DNA from: Agreia sp. COWG | GTDB taxonomy: Bacteria > Actinomycetota > Actinomycetes > Actinomycetales > Microbacteriaceae | Assembly (NCBI RefSeq): GCF_904528075.1 | Contig: NZ_LR882035.1 | Location: 1,116,001 to 1,180,000, forward strand | DNA length: 64,000 nt | Direction: 5' to 3' | In this document: in pieces, positions 12,998 through 20,899 of the stretch | Numbering within the stretch: the first letter of the stretch is position 1 | How the letters are laid out: every line of letters begins with the position of its first letter | Position numbers and translations under genes: made by a program | Notes under the pieces: generated by a model | Databases searched by the model: none | The model's input: the letters and a program-made list of their open reading frames with translations, nothing else | What the model was told of the DNA's origin: nothing

Positions 12998-14077
12998 GTG
13001 TCGAGAATCGTCGGGGTATCCACCGCACTTCCGCCCCTGTCGTATGCGCAGGCCGAGATCACGGAGCAGATCGCCCCCATGATCGTTCCCGACCCGGCGA
13101 AGCAGGGTGTGCTTCGGCGCTTGCACGCCGGAAGCCGGGTGGATCGGCGCCATCTCGTGATGCCCCTCGAGCGCTATCTCGAGCCTTGGAGCTTCTCTCA
13201 GACGAATGGACTGTTCATCGAGGCCGCGACGGATCTCGCGCAGGAGGCCCTCGTCGCCGCGCTTTCGCAAGCGGGTATCGCCGCCTCCGAGGTCGACTTC
13301 ATCGTCTTCACCTCGGTCACCGGTGTCTCGGCCCCGTCGATCGATGCGCTTCTCGTTCCCCGTGTGGGGCTTCGCACCGATGTGAAGCGCATGCCCATGT
13401 TCGGTCTCGGCTGCGTCGCCGGAGCGGCGGGCATCGCCCGACTCGATGACTATCTGGCCGGCCATCCGAACGGCGTGGCCGTGCTGGTCGCCGTCGAGCT
13501 GTGCTCCCTGACCGTGCAGAGGGACGACGACTCGATGGCCAACCTGGTGGCATCCGGGCTGTTCGGCGACGGCGCAGCGGCCGTGGTGATGGTCGGCGAC
13601 GAGCTGGCCGCCCGCATCGACAGCGCCGGCTACGAGGTGGTCGGAACCCGCAGCGCGCTGTACCCGCACACCCGCGACGTGCTCGGCTTCAACCCCGGAG
13701 AGACGGGCTTTCGCATCGTGCTCACCGCGGGCGTCGCCGATGTGATCGACGCGAACTTCGGCGCCGACATGACCGGCTTTCTCGCCGAGCACGGTCTCGC
13801 GGTCGGCGACGTGCAGCGCTGGGTGGCGCATCCGGGCGGCCCGCGCATCCTCGAGGCGTTCAGCGAGGCGCTCGCCCTGCCCGACGGGGCTCTCGAGCTG
13901 AGCTGGACATCGCTCGCCGCCATCGGAAACCTGTCGTCGGCCTCCGTCCTCCACGTGCTCGCCGATACCGTGCGCGAGAGCCCCGCGCAGCCGGGCGAAC
14001 TGTGCGCCCTGTTCGCGCTGGGCCCCGGAGTGTCTGCCGAAACCGTCCTGCTTCGCTGGTCTGGAGACCCCGAATGA
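12998..14077 (+). CDS. Type III polyketide synthase (SrsA/alkylresorcinol synthase-like)
   Basis: A 359-residue chalcone-synthase-fold enzyme that extends an acyl-CoA starter with malonyl-CoA and cyclises the product. The catalytic triad is intact: Cys139 in G-L-G-C-V-A-G, His278 in A-H-P-G-G-P, Asn311 in G-N-L-S-S-A-S. The stop codon overlaps the next gene by four bases (ATGA), and the three-gene order synthase, ICMT-type methyltransferase, FAD protein matches srsA-srsB-srsC of Streptomyces griseus, which makes methylated alkylresorcinols and alkylquinones. Product here is inferred to be a phenolic lipid or alkylpyrone. An upstream extension in frame is rejected in favour of GTG 12998. Confidence 0.9.
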   Translation: MSRIVGVSTALPPLSYAQAEITEQIAPMIVPDPAKQGVLRRLHAGSRVDRRHLVMPLERYLEPWSFSQTNGLFIEAATDLAQEALVAALSQAGIAASEVDFIVFTSVTGVSAPSIDALLVPRVGLRTDVKRMPMFGLGCVAGAAGIARLDDYLAGHPNGVAVLVAVELCSLTVQRDDDSMANLVASGLFGDGAAAVVMVGDELAARIDSAGYEVVGTRSALYPHTRDVLGFNPGETGFRIVLTAGVADVIDANFGADMTGFLAEHGLAVGDVQRWVAHPGGPRILEAFSEALALPDGALELSWTSLAAIGNLSSASVLHVLADTVRESPAQPGELCALFALGPGVSAETVLLRWSGDPE

Positions 14078-14643
14078 GCCTCTCTGTCGTTCTCTATGCC
14101 GTGCTGATCGTGCTCACGGGAGTCGAGAGACTCGTCGAGCTCGTCGTCTCGAAGCGCAACGCCGACTGGGCTTTCGCGCGCGGGGGAGTCGAGTTCGGCA
14201 AGGCGCACTTTCCCCCCATGGTGGCGCTGCACACCGGCTTGCTCGCGGCCTGCCTGATCGAGACCATCGCAGCCGACCGGCCGTTCGTGCCTTGGTTGGG
14301 GTGGCCCATGCTCGTCGTGGCAATGGCGAGCCAGGTGCTGCGCTGGTGGTGCATCTTTTCGCTGGGTCGGCGCTGGAACACCCGTGTCGTCGTCGTGCCC
14401 GGTCTGCCATTGGTGCTGGCTGGCCCGTACCGGTGGCTGCGGCACCCCAACTACATCGTGGTGATCGCCGAGGGCATCGCGCTTCCGCTCGTGCACTCGA
14501 ACTGGGTCACCGCCATCGCGTTCACCGCGCTCAACGCCGTGCTGTTGTTCCGCTTCCGCATCCCGATCGAGGAGCGCGCGCTGGCCTTCGCCCTGGCGCA
14601 GGAGCCGGTCGCGCCGCAGCCCCGAGGTGCGGCGACGGCATGA
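14074..14643 (+). CDS. ICMT-family membrane methyltransferase (SrsB-like)
   Basis: A 189-residue membrane protein with about five hydrophobic segments and the isoprenylcysteine carboxyl methyltransferase signature: G-P-Y-R-W-L-R-H-P-N-Y near residues 111-121 and a late Glu-Glu pair (I-P-I-E-E-R-A-L) near 168-175, which bind S-adenosylmethionine and the substrate at the membrane. In srs-type operons this protein O-methylates the polyketide phenol. It is coupled by 4-bp overlaps to the genes on both sides. A role on prenylated protein is unlikely in bacteria. Confidence 0.85.
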   Translation: MSLSVVLYAVLIVLTGVERLVELVVSKRNADWAFARGGVEFGKAHFPPMVALHTGLLAACLIETIAADRPFVPWLGWPMLVVAMASQVLRWWCIFSLGRRWNTRVVVVPGLPLVLAGPYRWLRHPNYIVVIAEGIALPLVHSNWVTAIAFTALNAVLLFRFRIPIEERALAFALAQEPVAPQPRGAATA

Positions 14644-15686
14644 CCGACATCGACGTCGACGTTCTCGTCGCCGGCGCGGGGCCCATCGGCCTCGCCGCCG
14701 CGATCGAGGCTCGGCTCGAGGGGCTCTCCGTCGTGATCGTGGAGCCTCGCTCGTTTCCGGTCGACAAGGCATGCGGCGAGGGTCTGATGCCCGGCGCAGT
14801 GGCAGCGCTCGAGCGTCTCGGAGTGAAGACCGAGGGGGCCTCGATCGCGGGCTTCCGCTACGCAGACGAGAGACGAGCCACGGAGTATCGCTTTCGGGGG
14901 CAGGCCGGGAGGGGCGTTCGCCGGACCGCACTGCACGATGCGCTCGCAGCGCGAGCAGACGAGCTCGGCGTGGCTCGCGTAGACGCCAGGGTGGGCACCA
15001 TCGAGCAGGATGCGCGCGGCGTCTCCGCTGCTGGAGTGCGTGCGTCGTGGCTCCTCGGCTGCGACGGCCTGCACTCCACGGTTCGGCGCACCGCAGGCCT
15101 CGAACAGGCGGCGAAGGGGTCCGCGTCGAAGAGGCGCTACGGGCTGAGCCGCCACTTCGCGATGGCTCCGTGGAGCGATCTCGTCGAGGTGCATTGGGGC
15201 CCGCGTGCCGAGGCCTACGTCACCCCTCTCGCCGACGACCTCGTGGGGGTCGCGGTGCTGGGGCCGCAACTCACCTCCTTCGACGAGACGATCAGCGAGA
15301 TTCCCGAGTTGGCGCGTCGACTGGTGGGCGCGCAGCCCGTGGGATCGCTCCGCGGGGCCGGTCCGCTTCTCCAGCGCGCCACCGCACGAACGTCGGGCCG
15401 CGTTCTCCTGCTGGGCGACGCGTCGGGCTACGTCGACGCGCTCACGGGGGAGGGCATCCGGGTGGGTCTCGGCCATGCGCGGGCCGCGATCGCCGCCATC
15501 TCGGGCGTCGACGGGCATCCGGCCGCCGTGTACGAGAGAGAGTGGCGCCGGGTCAGCCGCGATTTCCGGATGCTCACGGGCGGCTTGCTCGCGGCCGCCC
15601 AGTCCCCGGTGCGCCCGCTCATCGTGCCCGCCGCCCGGGCACTGCCGGCCGCGTTCGGGGCCGTGGTCGAGCGTCTCGCGCGCTGA
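14640..15686 (+). CDS. FAD-dependent oxidoreductase (SrsC-like / geranylgeranyl-reductase-like)
   Basis: A 348-residue flavoprotein of the p-hydroxybenzoate-hydroxylase/geranylgeranyl-reductase fold. It opens with the dinucleotide-binding motif G-A-G-P-I-G-L-A-A-A (residues 11-20), has D-K-A-C-G-E-G-L-M-P near 41-50, the C-D-G-L-H-S loop, and the second FAD motif L-L-G-D-A-S-G-Y-V-D-A-L-T-G-E-G near 257-272. In srsABC the third protein hydroxylates the methylated resorcinol, leading to a quinone; the same is likely here. The 4-bp overlap with the methyltransferase gene makes it the last member of the operon. Confidence 0.85.
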   Translation: MTDIDVDVLVAGAGPIGLAAAIEARLEGLSVVIVEPRSFPVDKACGEGLMPGAVAALERLGVKTEGASIAGFRYADERRATEYRFRGQAGRGVRRTALHDALAARADELGVARVDARVGTIEQDARGVSAAGVRASWLLGCDGLHSTVRRTAGLEQAAKGSASKRRYGLSRHFAMAPWSDLVEVHWGPRAEAYVTPLADDLVGVAVLGPQLTSFDETISEIPELARRLVGAQPVGSLRGAGPLLQRATARTSGRVLLLGDASGYVDALTGEGIRVGLGHARAAIAAISGVDGHPAAVYEREWRRVSRDFRMLTGGLLAAAQSPVRPLIVPAARALPAAFGAVVERLAR

Positions 15687-15759
15687 GGCCTGAGCAGGCC
15701 TGCCGCCGTCCGCGGCGACCGTCCTAGGGGCGGCAGGGGCAACCGTCAAGGGCGGTCGG

Positions 15760-16719
15760 GTGGCACGGGAGGGAGCGCACACTGAGCAAGTGAGTATTGT
15801 TCCCCGTCGTCTGCAGGACCGGATCCGTGTGACCCTGAGCGGGGCGGCCGATAAGCCGCCCGAATGGTCGGAGCGTCTCGATGAGGGAACCGACGCCGGT
15901 TTCTTCGCGCCCGGCTCGGCCACGTGGAGCGTGCACGGAGGCATGTCGACGATCGTCGCCGGTATCAGGGCACTGCTCATCCAGGCGCTGCACCCCGGTG
16001 CGATGGCGGGCGTGCACGACCATTCGCGGTACAAGACGGACCCGCTCGGCCGCCTGGCGGGCACCATCCGCTGGATCTTCACCGTCAGCTACGGCGACAC
16101 GGCCACGGCCATCGGCGCCTCGAATTGGGTGCTTCGCCTGCACGAGCGGGTGGTGGGCAGCTATGTCGACGCGCAGGGTGAGAGGCGACCATACGCGGCG
16201 AATGATCCCGAGTTGCTCACGTGGGTGCACCTTGCATTCACGGACTCGTTCCTGGCTACAGCCAAGCTCTACGGCAAGCCGATCCCGGGCGGGCCGGATG
16301 CCTACGTGCGGGAGTGGGCGAAGGCCGGCGAGCTGATGGGCGTTCCCCATCCGCCGCGTTCGGAAGCGGAGCTGGTGGCCCAGATGCGTGCATTCCTCGA
16401 CAGCGGAACGCTGGTCTACAACGACCGGGTTGCGGAAGCCGTCTCCTTTATCCGCCGTCCGCCGATCGGTCGGTCTCTCATGCCGGGCTATGCCCTTCTG
16501 TTCGGCGGAGCGGTCGCATCGATTTCGGAGCCCTATCGCAGCATGCTCAAGCTGAGGGTGCCGTCGCTCGGCGCGCTTCCACTCCCGGTTCGGGCGACGA
16601 CGCGACTCACCCTCAATATGATCGCCGGTACCTTGGAGAAAGATCCGCCGAGCGAGCTGGCCGCCCGGCGCAGGCTCGCTCGGCTCGGCATCGACGCGGC
16701 ACCTGCGGGGCCTCGCTAG
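15760..16719 (+). CDS. MpaB/DUF2236-type oxygenase-like protein
   Basis: A 319-residue protein of the DUF2236 family, which includes the rubber oxygenase LCP and fungal MpaB. Family features: F-F-A-P-G-S-A-T-W-S-V-H near residues 49-60, A-L-H-P-G-A-M-A-G-V-H-D-H-S near 80-93, and W-V-H-L-A-F-T-D-S-F near 152-161; the histidines are candidates for haem or metal binding. The substrate is unknown. It follows the polyketide operon by 73 bp on the same strand and might oxidise that lipid, but no overlap links them. The start may instead be the GTG at 15790. A 13-bp hairpin overlaps its stop codon. Confidence 0.75.
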   Translation: MAREGAHTEQVSIVPRRLQDRIRVTLSGAADKPPEWSERLDEGTDAGFFAPGSATWSVHGGMSTIVAGIRALLIQALHPGAMAGVHDHSRYKTDPLGRLAGTIRWIFTVSYGDTATAIGASNWVLRLHERVVGSYVDAQGERRPYAANDPELLTWVHLAFTDSFLATAKLYGKPIPGGPDAYVREWAKAGELMGVPHPPRSEAELVAQMRAFLDSGTLVYNDRVAEAVSFIRRPPIGRSLMPGYALLFGGAVASISEPYRSMLKLRVPSLGALPLPVRATTRLTLNMIAGTLEKDPPSELAARRRLARLGIDAAPAGPR

Positions 16720-16734
16720 CCGCGAGGCCCCGCA
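16704..16734. terminator. Strong hairpin overlapping the MpaB-like stop codon
   Basis: A perfect 13-bp GC-rich stem (TGCGGGGCCTCGC and its complement) with a five-base loop. The TAG stop of the upstream gene lies in the loop and the convergent aldo/keto reductase ends eight bases further on, so one element serves both genes. Confidence 0.75.
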
Positions 16735-16741
16735 CACGACA

Positions 16742-17746
16742 TCAGACCGGGCGCTTCTCGGGTGAGACCGTGAACGTGGCGTCGCGCACGACGACGCCCT
16801 CGAGGGCCTCGTCGATGCGGGTGAGGATGTCGGCGTCGAGTGTGACACCGGCCGCCTTCACATTCGACTCGACCTGCTCGGGCCGCGAGGCCCCCATGAG
16901 CGCCGAGGCCACGTTCTTGTTCTGCAGCACCCACGCGATCGCGAGCTGTGCCATCGTGAGGCCCATGTCGTGGGCGATGGGCTGCAGCTGCTGCACCCGC
17001 TCGAGCACGTCGTCGTTCAGGAAGCGCTTGACCATGTCGGCCCCGCCCTTCTCATCGGTGGCCCGGCTCCCCTTCGGCAGCTCGGCCCCCGGCTTGTATT
17101 TTCCGGTGAGCACGCCCTGGGCCACGGGCGACCACACGATCTGAGACAGGCCGAGTTCCTCCGAGGTCGGAACGACCTGATCTTCGATGACTCGCCAGAG
17201 CATCGAATACTGGGGCTGGTTCGAGATCAGCTGGAAGCCGAGCTGCTTCGACAGCGCGTGGCCAGCGCGGATCTGCTCGGCATTCCACTCGCTCACGCCG
17301 ATGTAGAGTGCCTTTCCCTGCCGAACGATGTCGGCGAAGGCCTGCATGGTCTCCTCGAGCGGGGTCTCCACGTCGTAGCGGTGCGCCTGGTAGAGGTCGA
17401 CGTAGTCGGTCTTGAGGCGGCGCAGAGAGCCGTCGATCGACTCCATGATGTGCTTGCGCGAGAGCCCGACGTCGTTCGGTCCCTTTGGGCCGGTGGGCCA
17501 GTAGACCTTCGTGAAGATCTCGAGAGACTCCCTGCGCTGGTGCTTCAGCGCCTTGCCGAGAACCTTCTCTGCCGCCGTGTTGGCGTACGCGTCCGCCGTG
17601 TCGAAGGTGGTGATGCCGGCGGTCAGCGCGGCCTCGACGCACTGCGCCGCGATGTCGTTCTCAACCTGTGACCCGTGGGTCAGCCAGTTGCCGTAGGTGA
17701 TTTCCGAGACTTTGAGCCCGGACTTGCCGAGGTACCTGAATTCCAT
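16742..17746 (-). CDS. Aldo/keto reductase (Kv-beta/AKR6-like)
   Basis: A 334-residue NADPH-dependent reductase with the (beta/alpha)8 AKR fold. The catalytic tetrad is present: Asp and Tyr in D-T-A-D-A-Y (about residues 49-54), Lys in F-T-K-V-Y (about 78), His in Y-Q-A-H-R-Y (about 119). The M-E-F-R-Y-L-G-K-S-G-L-K-V opening, I-W-S-P-V-A-Q-G-V-L-T-G-K-Y and A-S-R-P-E-Q-V segments match the potassium-channel beta-subunit-like branch of bacterial AKRs. The physiological carbonyl substrate is unknown. Single gene; a TAGCGT box lies seven bases before its ATG. Confidence 0.88.
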   Translation of the reverse strand: MEFRYLGKSGLKVSEITYGNWLTHGSQVENDIAAQCVEAALTAGITTFDTADAYANTAAEKVLGKALKHQRRESLEIFTKVYWPTGPKGPNDVGLSRKHIMESIDGSLRRLKTDYVDLYQAHRYDVETPLEETMQAFADIVRQGKALYIGVSEWNAEQIRAGHALSKQLGFQLISNQPQYSMLWRVIEDQVVPTSEELGLSQIVWSPVAQGVLTGKYKPGAELPKGSRATDEKGGADMVKRFLNDDVLERVQQLQPIAHDMGLTMAQLAIAWVLQNKNVASALMGASRPEQVESNVKAAGVTLDADILTRIDEALEGVVVRDATFTVSPEKRPV

Positions 17747-17828
17747 GATTCAAACGCTACTCCTCGCGCTGGATGCGGGCTGGGGGTAGCGTGGGAGCAC
17801 CCCGATCTGCAGAGGAACTATCACCGCC

Positions 17829-18116
17829 ATGCTCGAGATGCTGAGTCATCTCCTCGGCCTGGCCTTCGCTCTCTCCGTCGGCACCGGACCCCTCGATGCG
17901 GTCGCGGCGGTCGGCGTGGTCGGACTCGCCGCCGTCGCGGTCTCCCTTTGCGCGCGTTATCTCGTCGGTGTCATGGGGCGCTCGTTGCCCGTCGACATCC
18001 GGCAATCGGGGCTCGACCGCGCCGCGCTCGTCGTGCTCATCACGCAGAGCGACCCGAGCGCGGCTGGGCGTCCCCGCACCAGGGCGCCGGCGATCGGCAT
18101 TCGGGTCGCCTCCTAG
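17829..18116 (+). CDS. Small hydrophobic protein next to YidC-like gene
   Basis: A 95-residue protein with two hydrophobic segments (about residues 5-20 and 23-47) and a charged tail with R-Q-S-G-L-D-R-A, V-V-L-I-T-Q-S-D-P and R-P-R-T-R-A-P motifs. Its pairing with a downstream YidC/Oxa1-type insertase recurs in Microbacteriaceae as far as I recall, where it is annotated only as a domain of unknown function. A TAGCGT box at 17787-17792 could serve as promoter with a leader of about 30 bases. Function unknown; an accessory role in membrane protein insertion is conjecture. Confidence 0.6.
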   Translation: MLEMLSHLLGLAFALSVGTGPLDAVAAVGVVGLAAVAVSLCARYLVGVMGRSLPVDIRQSGLDRAALVVLITQSDPSAAGRPRTRAPAIGIRVAS

Positions 18117-18251
18117 GCACTCTCGCACTCCTGTCTCGCAGCCGTCGGCACGTGATCTTTCACGATGGCGGATGCGCGGTGCCGCTCGAGCGCCTGGCTT
18201 TTGCGACCATACGTCACCCCTTTTCACGACGACGTTGGGAATGCCCCGCAC

Positions 18252-19025
18252 ATGAATTTCTTCACCCTCGCCCCCGTGGCGGCGGCCCTCGATGCCGCCT
18301 ACGCGGTCATCGAGAGCCTCACTTCACTCTTCGAACCGTACTTTCCCGTCGCGGCCGCAGCGGTCGCCATCGTTATCGTCACCGTTCTCGTGCGCGCTCT
18401 ACTGGTGCCCGTCGGCGTCTCGCAGGCGCGCGCGGAGGCGACGCGCAGGCGGCTCGCCCCCGAGGTCGGTCGCCTGCGCACGACGCACGCCAGGAACCCG
18501 GAGCGACTGCAACGCGAGCTCATGGCGCTCTACTCCCGGGAGAAGGCCTCGCCGTTCGCCGGTTTCCTGCCCATGCTGATGCAGTTGCCCGTCGTCTCGC
18601 TCGTCTACGGGCTGTTCACGCAGCAGCGGATCAACGGACACGCCAATTCGCTGCTCGAACACACGGTCTTCGACGTCCCGCTCGGTACCAGCATGCTGTC
18701 GAGCCTCGGCGCCGCTCCCGGACCGGGCGAAATGGCGGTCTTCGGAGTCATCCTCGTGCTGATCGCGGTGGTCGCCACGCTCTCGCGTCGCTACCTCGCC
18801 CCGCTTCCCCCGCCCCAGCCGGTGGTCTCGCCGACGGTCGCGGCACCCCAGGCCGGCGCCGCGGGGCCGGGAACCGAGGCCCTCGGCCGCATCCTGAGCT
18901 TTCTGCCCTATCTCACGGTGTTCTTCGCCGCGTCGGTTCCGCTCGCCGCGGCCATCTATCTGGCGGTGTCCACGACGTGGAGCTTCGTCGAGCGGCTGAT
19001 GCTGCGCCGTCGGATGGCACAATGA
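18252..19025 (+). CDS. YidC/Oxa1-family membrane protein insertase (second-type paralogue)
   Basis: A 257-residue membrane protein with the Oxa1 core: a first helix with V-L-V-R-A-L-L-V-P-V (groove arginine, near residues 47-56), a positively charged cytosolic hairpin containing R-N-P-E-R-L-Q-R-E-L-M-A-L-Y, the F-A-G-F-L-P-M-L-M-Q-L-P helix, and two late transmembrane segments. It would insert membrane proteins beside or independently of SecYEG. It is not in the rpmH-rnpA-yidC context, so it is probably an accessory paralogue. The ATG at 18252 places the first helix correctly; an upstream in-frame extension is hydrophilic and is not supported. Confidence 0.8.
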   Translation: MNFFTLAPVAAALDAAYAVIESLTSLFEPYFPVAAAAVAIVIVTVLVRALLVPVGVSQARAEATRRRLAPEVGRLRTTHARNPERLQRELMALYSREKASPFAGFLPMLMQLPVVSLVYGLFTQQRINGHANSLLEHTVFDVPLGTSMLSSLGAAPGPGEMAVFGVILVLIAVVATLSRRYLAPLPPPQPVVSPTVAAPQAGAAGPGTEALGRILSFLPYLTVFFAASVPLAAAIYLAVSTTWSFVERLMLRRRMAQ

Positions 19026-19044
19026 GACCGACGGAGAGGCGCGT

Positions 19045-19596
19045 GTGACGACATCTGTGGCGCTGGTGCGGGGAATCAATGTGGGCCCGAGCACGCTGGT
19101 GCCGATGGCCGACTTCGCAGTGCTTCTGCGCGACGAGGGATTCACGAGCGTGAAGACGCTGCTGCGAAGCGGCAACGCGGTGTTCGACAGCCCGGTGCCG
19201 CTCGATACCGAGGCCGTCGCGTCGCTCGAGTCGCGCTTCGCCTCGGTGACCGGAGTGAGCGCCTCGTTCGTCGTGCTCGAGGCTCGGCAGTTCGTCTCCG
19301 TGGTCGAGGAGAACCCGCTCGTCGCCCAGAGCGACAACCCGTCGCGGCTCATGATCGCGTTCCTCGACGGTGCGGCCCCCGTCGGGGCGAACATCGACAT
19401 GCCGGATGCCGCCGCCCTTCTTCCCGAGGTCGTCTACGTCGGCTCGCGGGCCGTCTACGCCTGGTGCCCGTTCGGGGTCACGGACTCGAAGATCCCGGCG
19501 AGGTTCTGGAAGCAGTTCGGGCCCCGGGCGACGGTGCGCAATGCGAACACTGCGAACAAGCTGGTGTCACTGGTGCTGCCTAGACTCGAGGCATGA
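19045..19596 (+). CDS. DUF1697-family protein
   Basis: A 183-residue soluble protein with the DUF1697 pattern: V-A-L-V-R-G-I-N-V-G at residues 5-14, L-L-R-S-G-N-A-V-F near 42-50 and F-W-K-Q-F-G-P-R-A-T-V-R-N-A-N-T near 154-169. The family is widespread and its biochemical role is unknown. The gene overlaps dinB by four bases (ATGA), so the two are co-translated; a role linked to translesion synthesis is possible but unproven. Confidence 0.85.
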   Translation: MTTSVALVRGINVGPSTLVPMADFAVLLRDEGFTSVKTLLRSGNAVFDSPVPLDTEAVASLESRFASVTGVSASFVVLEARQFVSVVEENPLVAQSDNPSRLMIAFLDGAAPVGANIDMPDAAALLPEVVYVGSRAVYAWCPFGVTDSKIPARFWKQFGPRATVRNANTANKLVSLVLPRLEA

Positions 19597-20819
19597 CTCA
19601 GGGTGCGGTTTCGGGGGTAGACGAGTCGTCCGCCACGATGCTGCACATCGACATGGACGCGTTCTTCGCCTCGGTCGAACTGCTCGATCACCCCGAGCTG
19701 CGGGGCCAGCCGGTCATCATCGGGCATGCGGGCGGCCGGGGCGTCGTCACGAGCGCCACGTACGAGGCGCGCAGGCTCGGGGTGCACTCCGCCATGCCGG
19801 TCTCGGTCGCGATGCGGCTGGCGCCGAAGGCGCACATCCTGCCCCCGCACATGAAGCTGTATCAGCACTACTCGGCCGAGGTCATGCGCATCTTCAGAGA
19901 CGTCACGCCGCTGGTAGAGCCGCTCTCGATCGACGAGGCATTCCTCGACGTGTCGGGCGCTCGCCGCCTGCTGGGAGCACCACGCACGATCGCCGAGCTC
20001 GTGCGCGCAAGGGTGTTGGCCGAGACGGGGCTCACCTGCTCGGTGGGCGCCTCCTCGACCAAGTTCATCGCGAAGATGGCGTCGCAGCGCGCAAAGCCAG
20101 ACGGGGTTCTCGTCGTTCCCCAGTCCGAGATACTGAACTTTCTGCACCCGCTGCCCATCGGTGCCTTGTGGGGAGTCGGCGCCAGCACAGAGGCATCGCT
20201 CGCACGCCTCGGCATCAAGACGGTGAAAGAACTGGCCGAAACGCCCATCGCGACGCTCACGCGGGCGGTGGGCGAGGCATCCGGTCACAAGCTGCAGGCG
20301 CTGGCCTCGGGTATCGACCCACGCGGCATCGTGCTCGAGCGGCAGGAGAAGAGCGTCGGCCACGAGGTCACGTTCGAGTTCGACGTGGGCGATCGCCGGG
20401 TACTGCATCGAGAGCTGCTGAAGCAGGCGAACCAGGTGGCCGTTCGGCTGCGCAAGGCCGGGCTCGAGGGGCGCACGGTGGCACTCAAACTCAGATTCAG
20501 CGACTTCACCACCATCACCCGCTCGCGCACGCTGTCGGAGCCCACCGATCTGGGCAAGCTGATCTACGACGAGGCGAAGGCCATCCTCGACGCGCTCGAC
20601 CTACGAGACGACCAGCGCGTGCGACTCATCGGCGTGCGAGCCGAGCAACTGGTAGAGGCCGGATCGGTCACGCAGCAGCCCTCCCTCTGGATCGAAGAGA
20701 GCGAGGCGCAGGCCGACGGGTGGCGTGACGCCGAGCGCACCATCGACAAGCTCGCCGCCCGCTTCGGCTCAGGCGCGGTCGGCCCCGCCTCGCTGCTGAA
20801 CCGAAAGAAGGGCGAGTAG
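19593..20819 (+). CDS. dinB: DNA polymerase IV (Y family)
   Basis: A 408-residue translesion DNA polymerase that inserts nucleotides opposite damaged bases. The metal-binding aspartate is in H-I-D-M-D-A-F-F-A-S-V-E (about residues 18-29) and the second carboxylate site in P-L-S-I-D-E-A-F-L-D-V near 110-120; S-S-T-K-F-I-A-K-M-A-S and the thumb G-V-G region follow, then the little-finger domain. No classical beta-clamp peptide is obvious at the C-terminus by eye. It is coupled to the DUF1697 gene; I found no actinobacterial LexA box (GAAC-N4-GTTC) upstream of the pair. Confidence 0.93.
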   Translation: MTQGAVSGVDESSATMLHIDMDAFFASVELLDHPELRGQPVIIGHAGGRGVVTSATYEARRLGVHSAMPVSVAMRLAPKAHILPPHMKLYQHYSAEVMRIFRDVTPLVEPLSIDEAFLDVSGARRLLGAPRTIAELVRARVLAETGLTCSVGASSTKFIAKMASQRAKPDGVLVVPQSEILNFLHPLPIGALWGVGASTEASLARLGIKTVKELAETPIATLTRAVGEASGHKLQALASGIDPRGIVLERQEKSVGHEVTFEFDVGDRRVLHRELLKQANQVAVRLRKAGLEGRTVALKLRFSDFTTITRSRTLSEPTDLGKLIYDEAKAILDALDLRDDQRVRLIGVRAEQLVEAGSVTQQPSLWIEESEAQADGWRDAERTIDKLAARFGSGAVGPASLLNRKKGE

Positions 20820-20899
20820 CGACTCTCCGTCACCGGCCCCTCCAGACGGCGCGCGCGGTGAGAAGCGACGCGGCGAGGTGGGCGGCGGACCGGGTTCGT

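Noticed and set aside
19000..19600. LexA (SOS) box near dinB
   Set aside because: No GAAC-N4-GTTC motif was found before DUF1697 or dinB.
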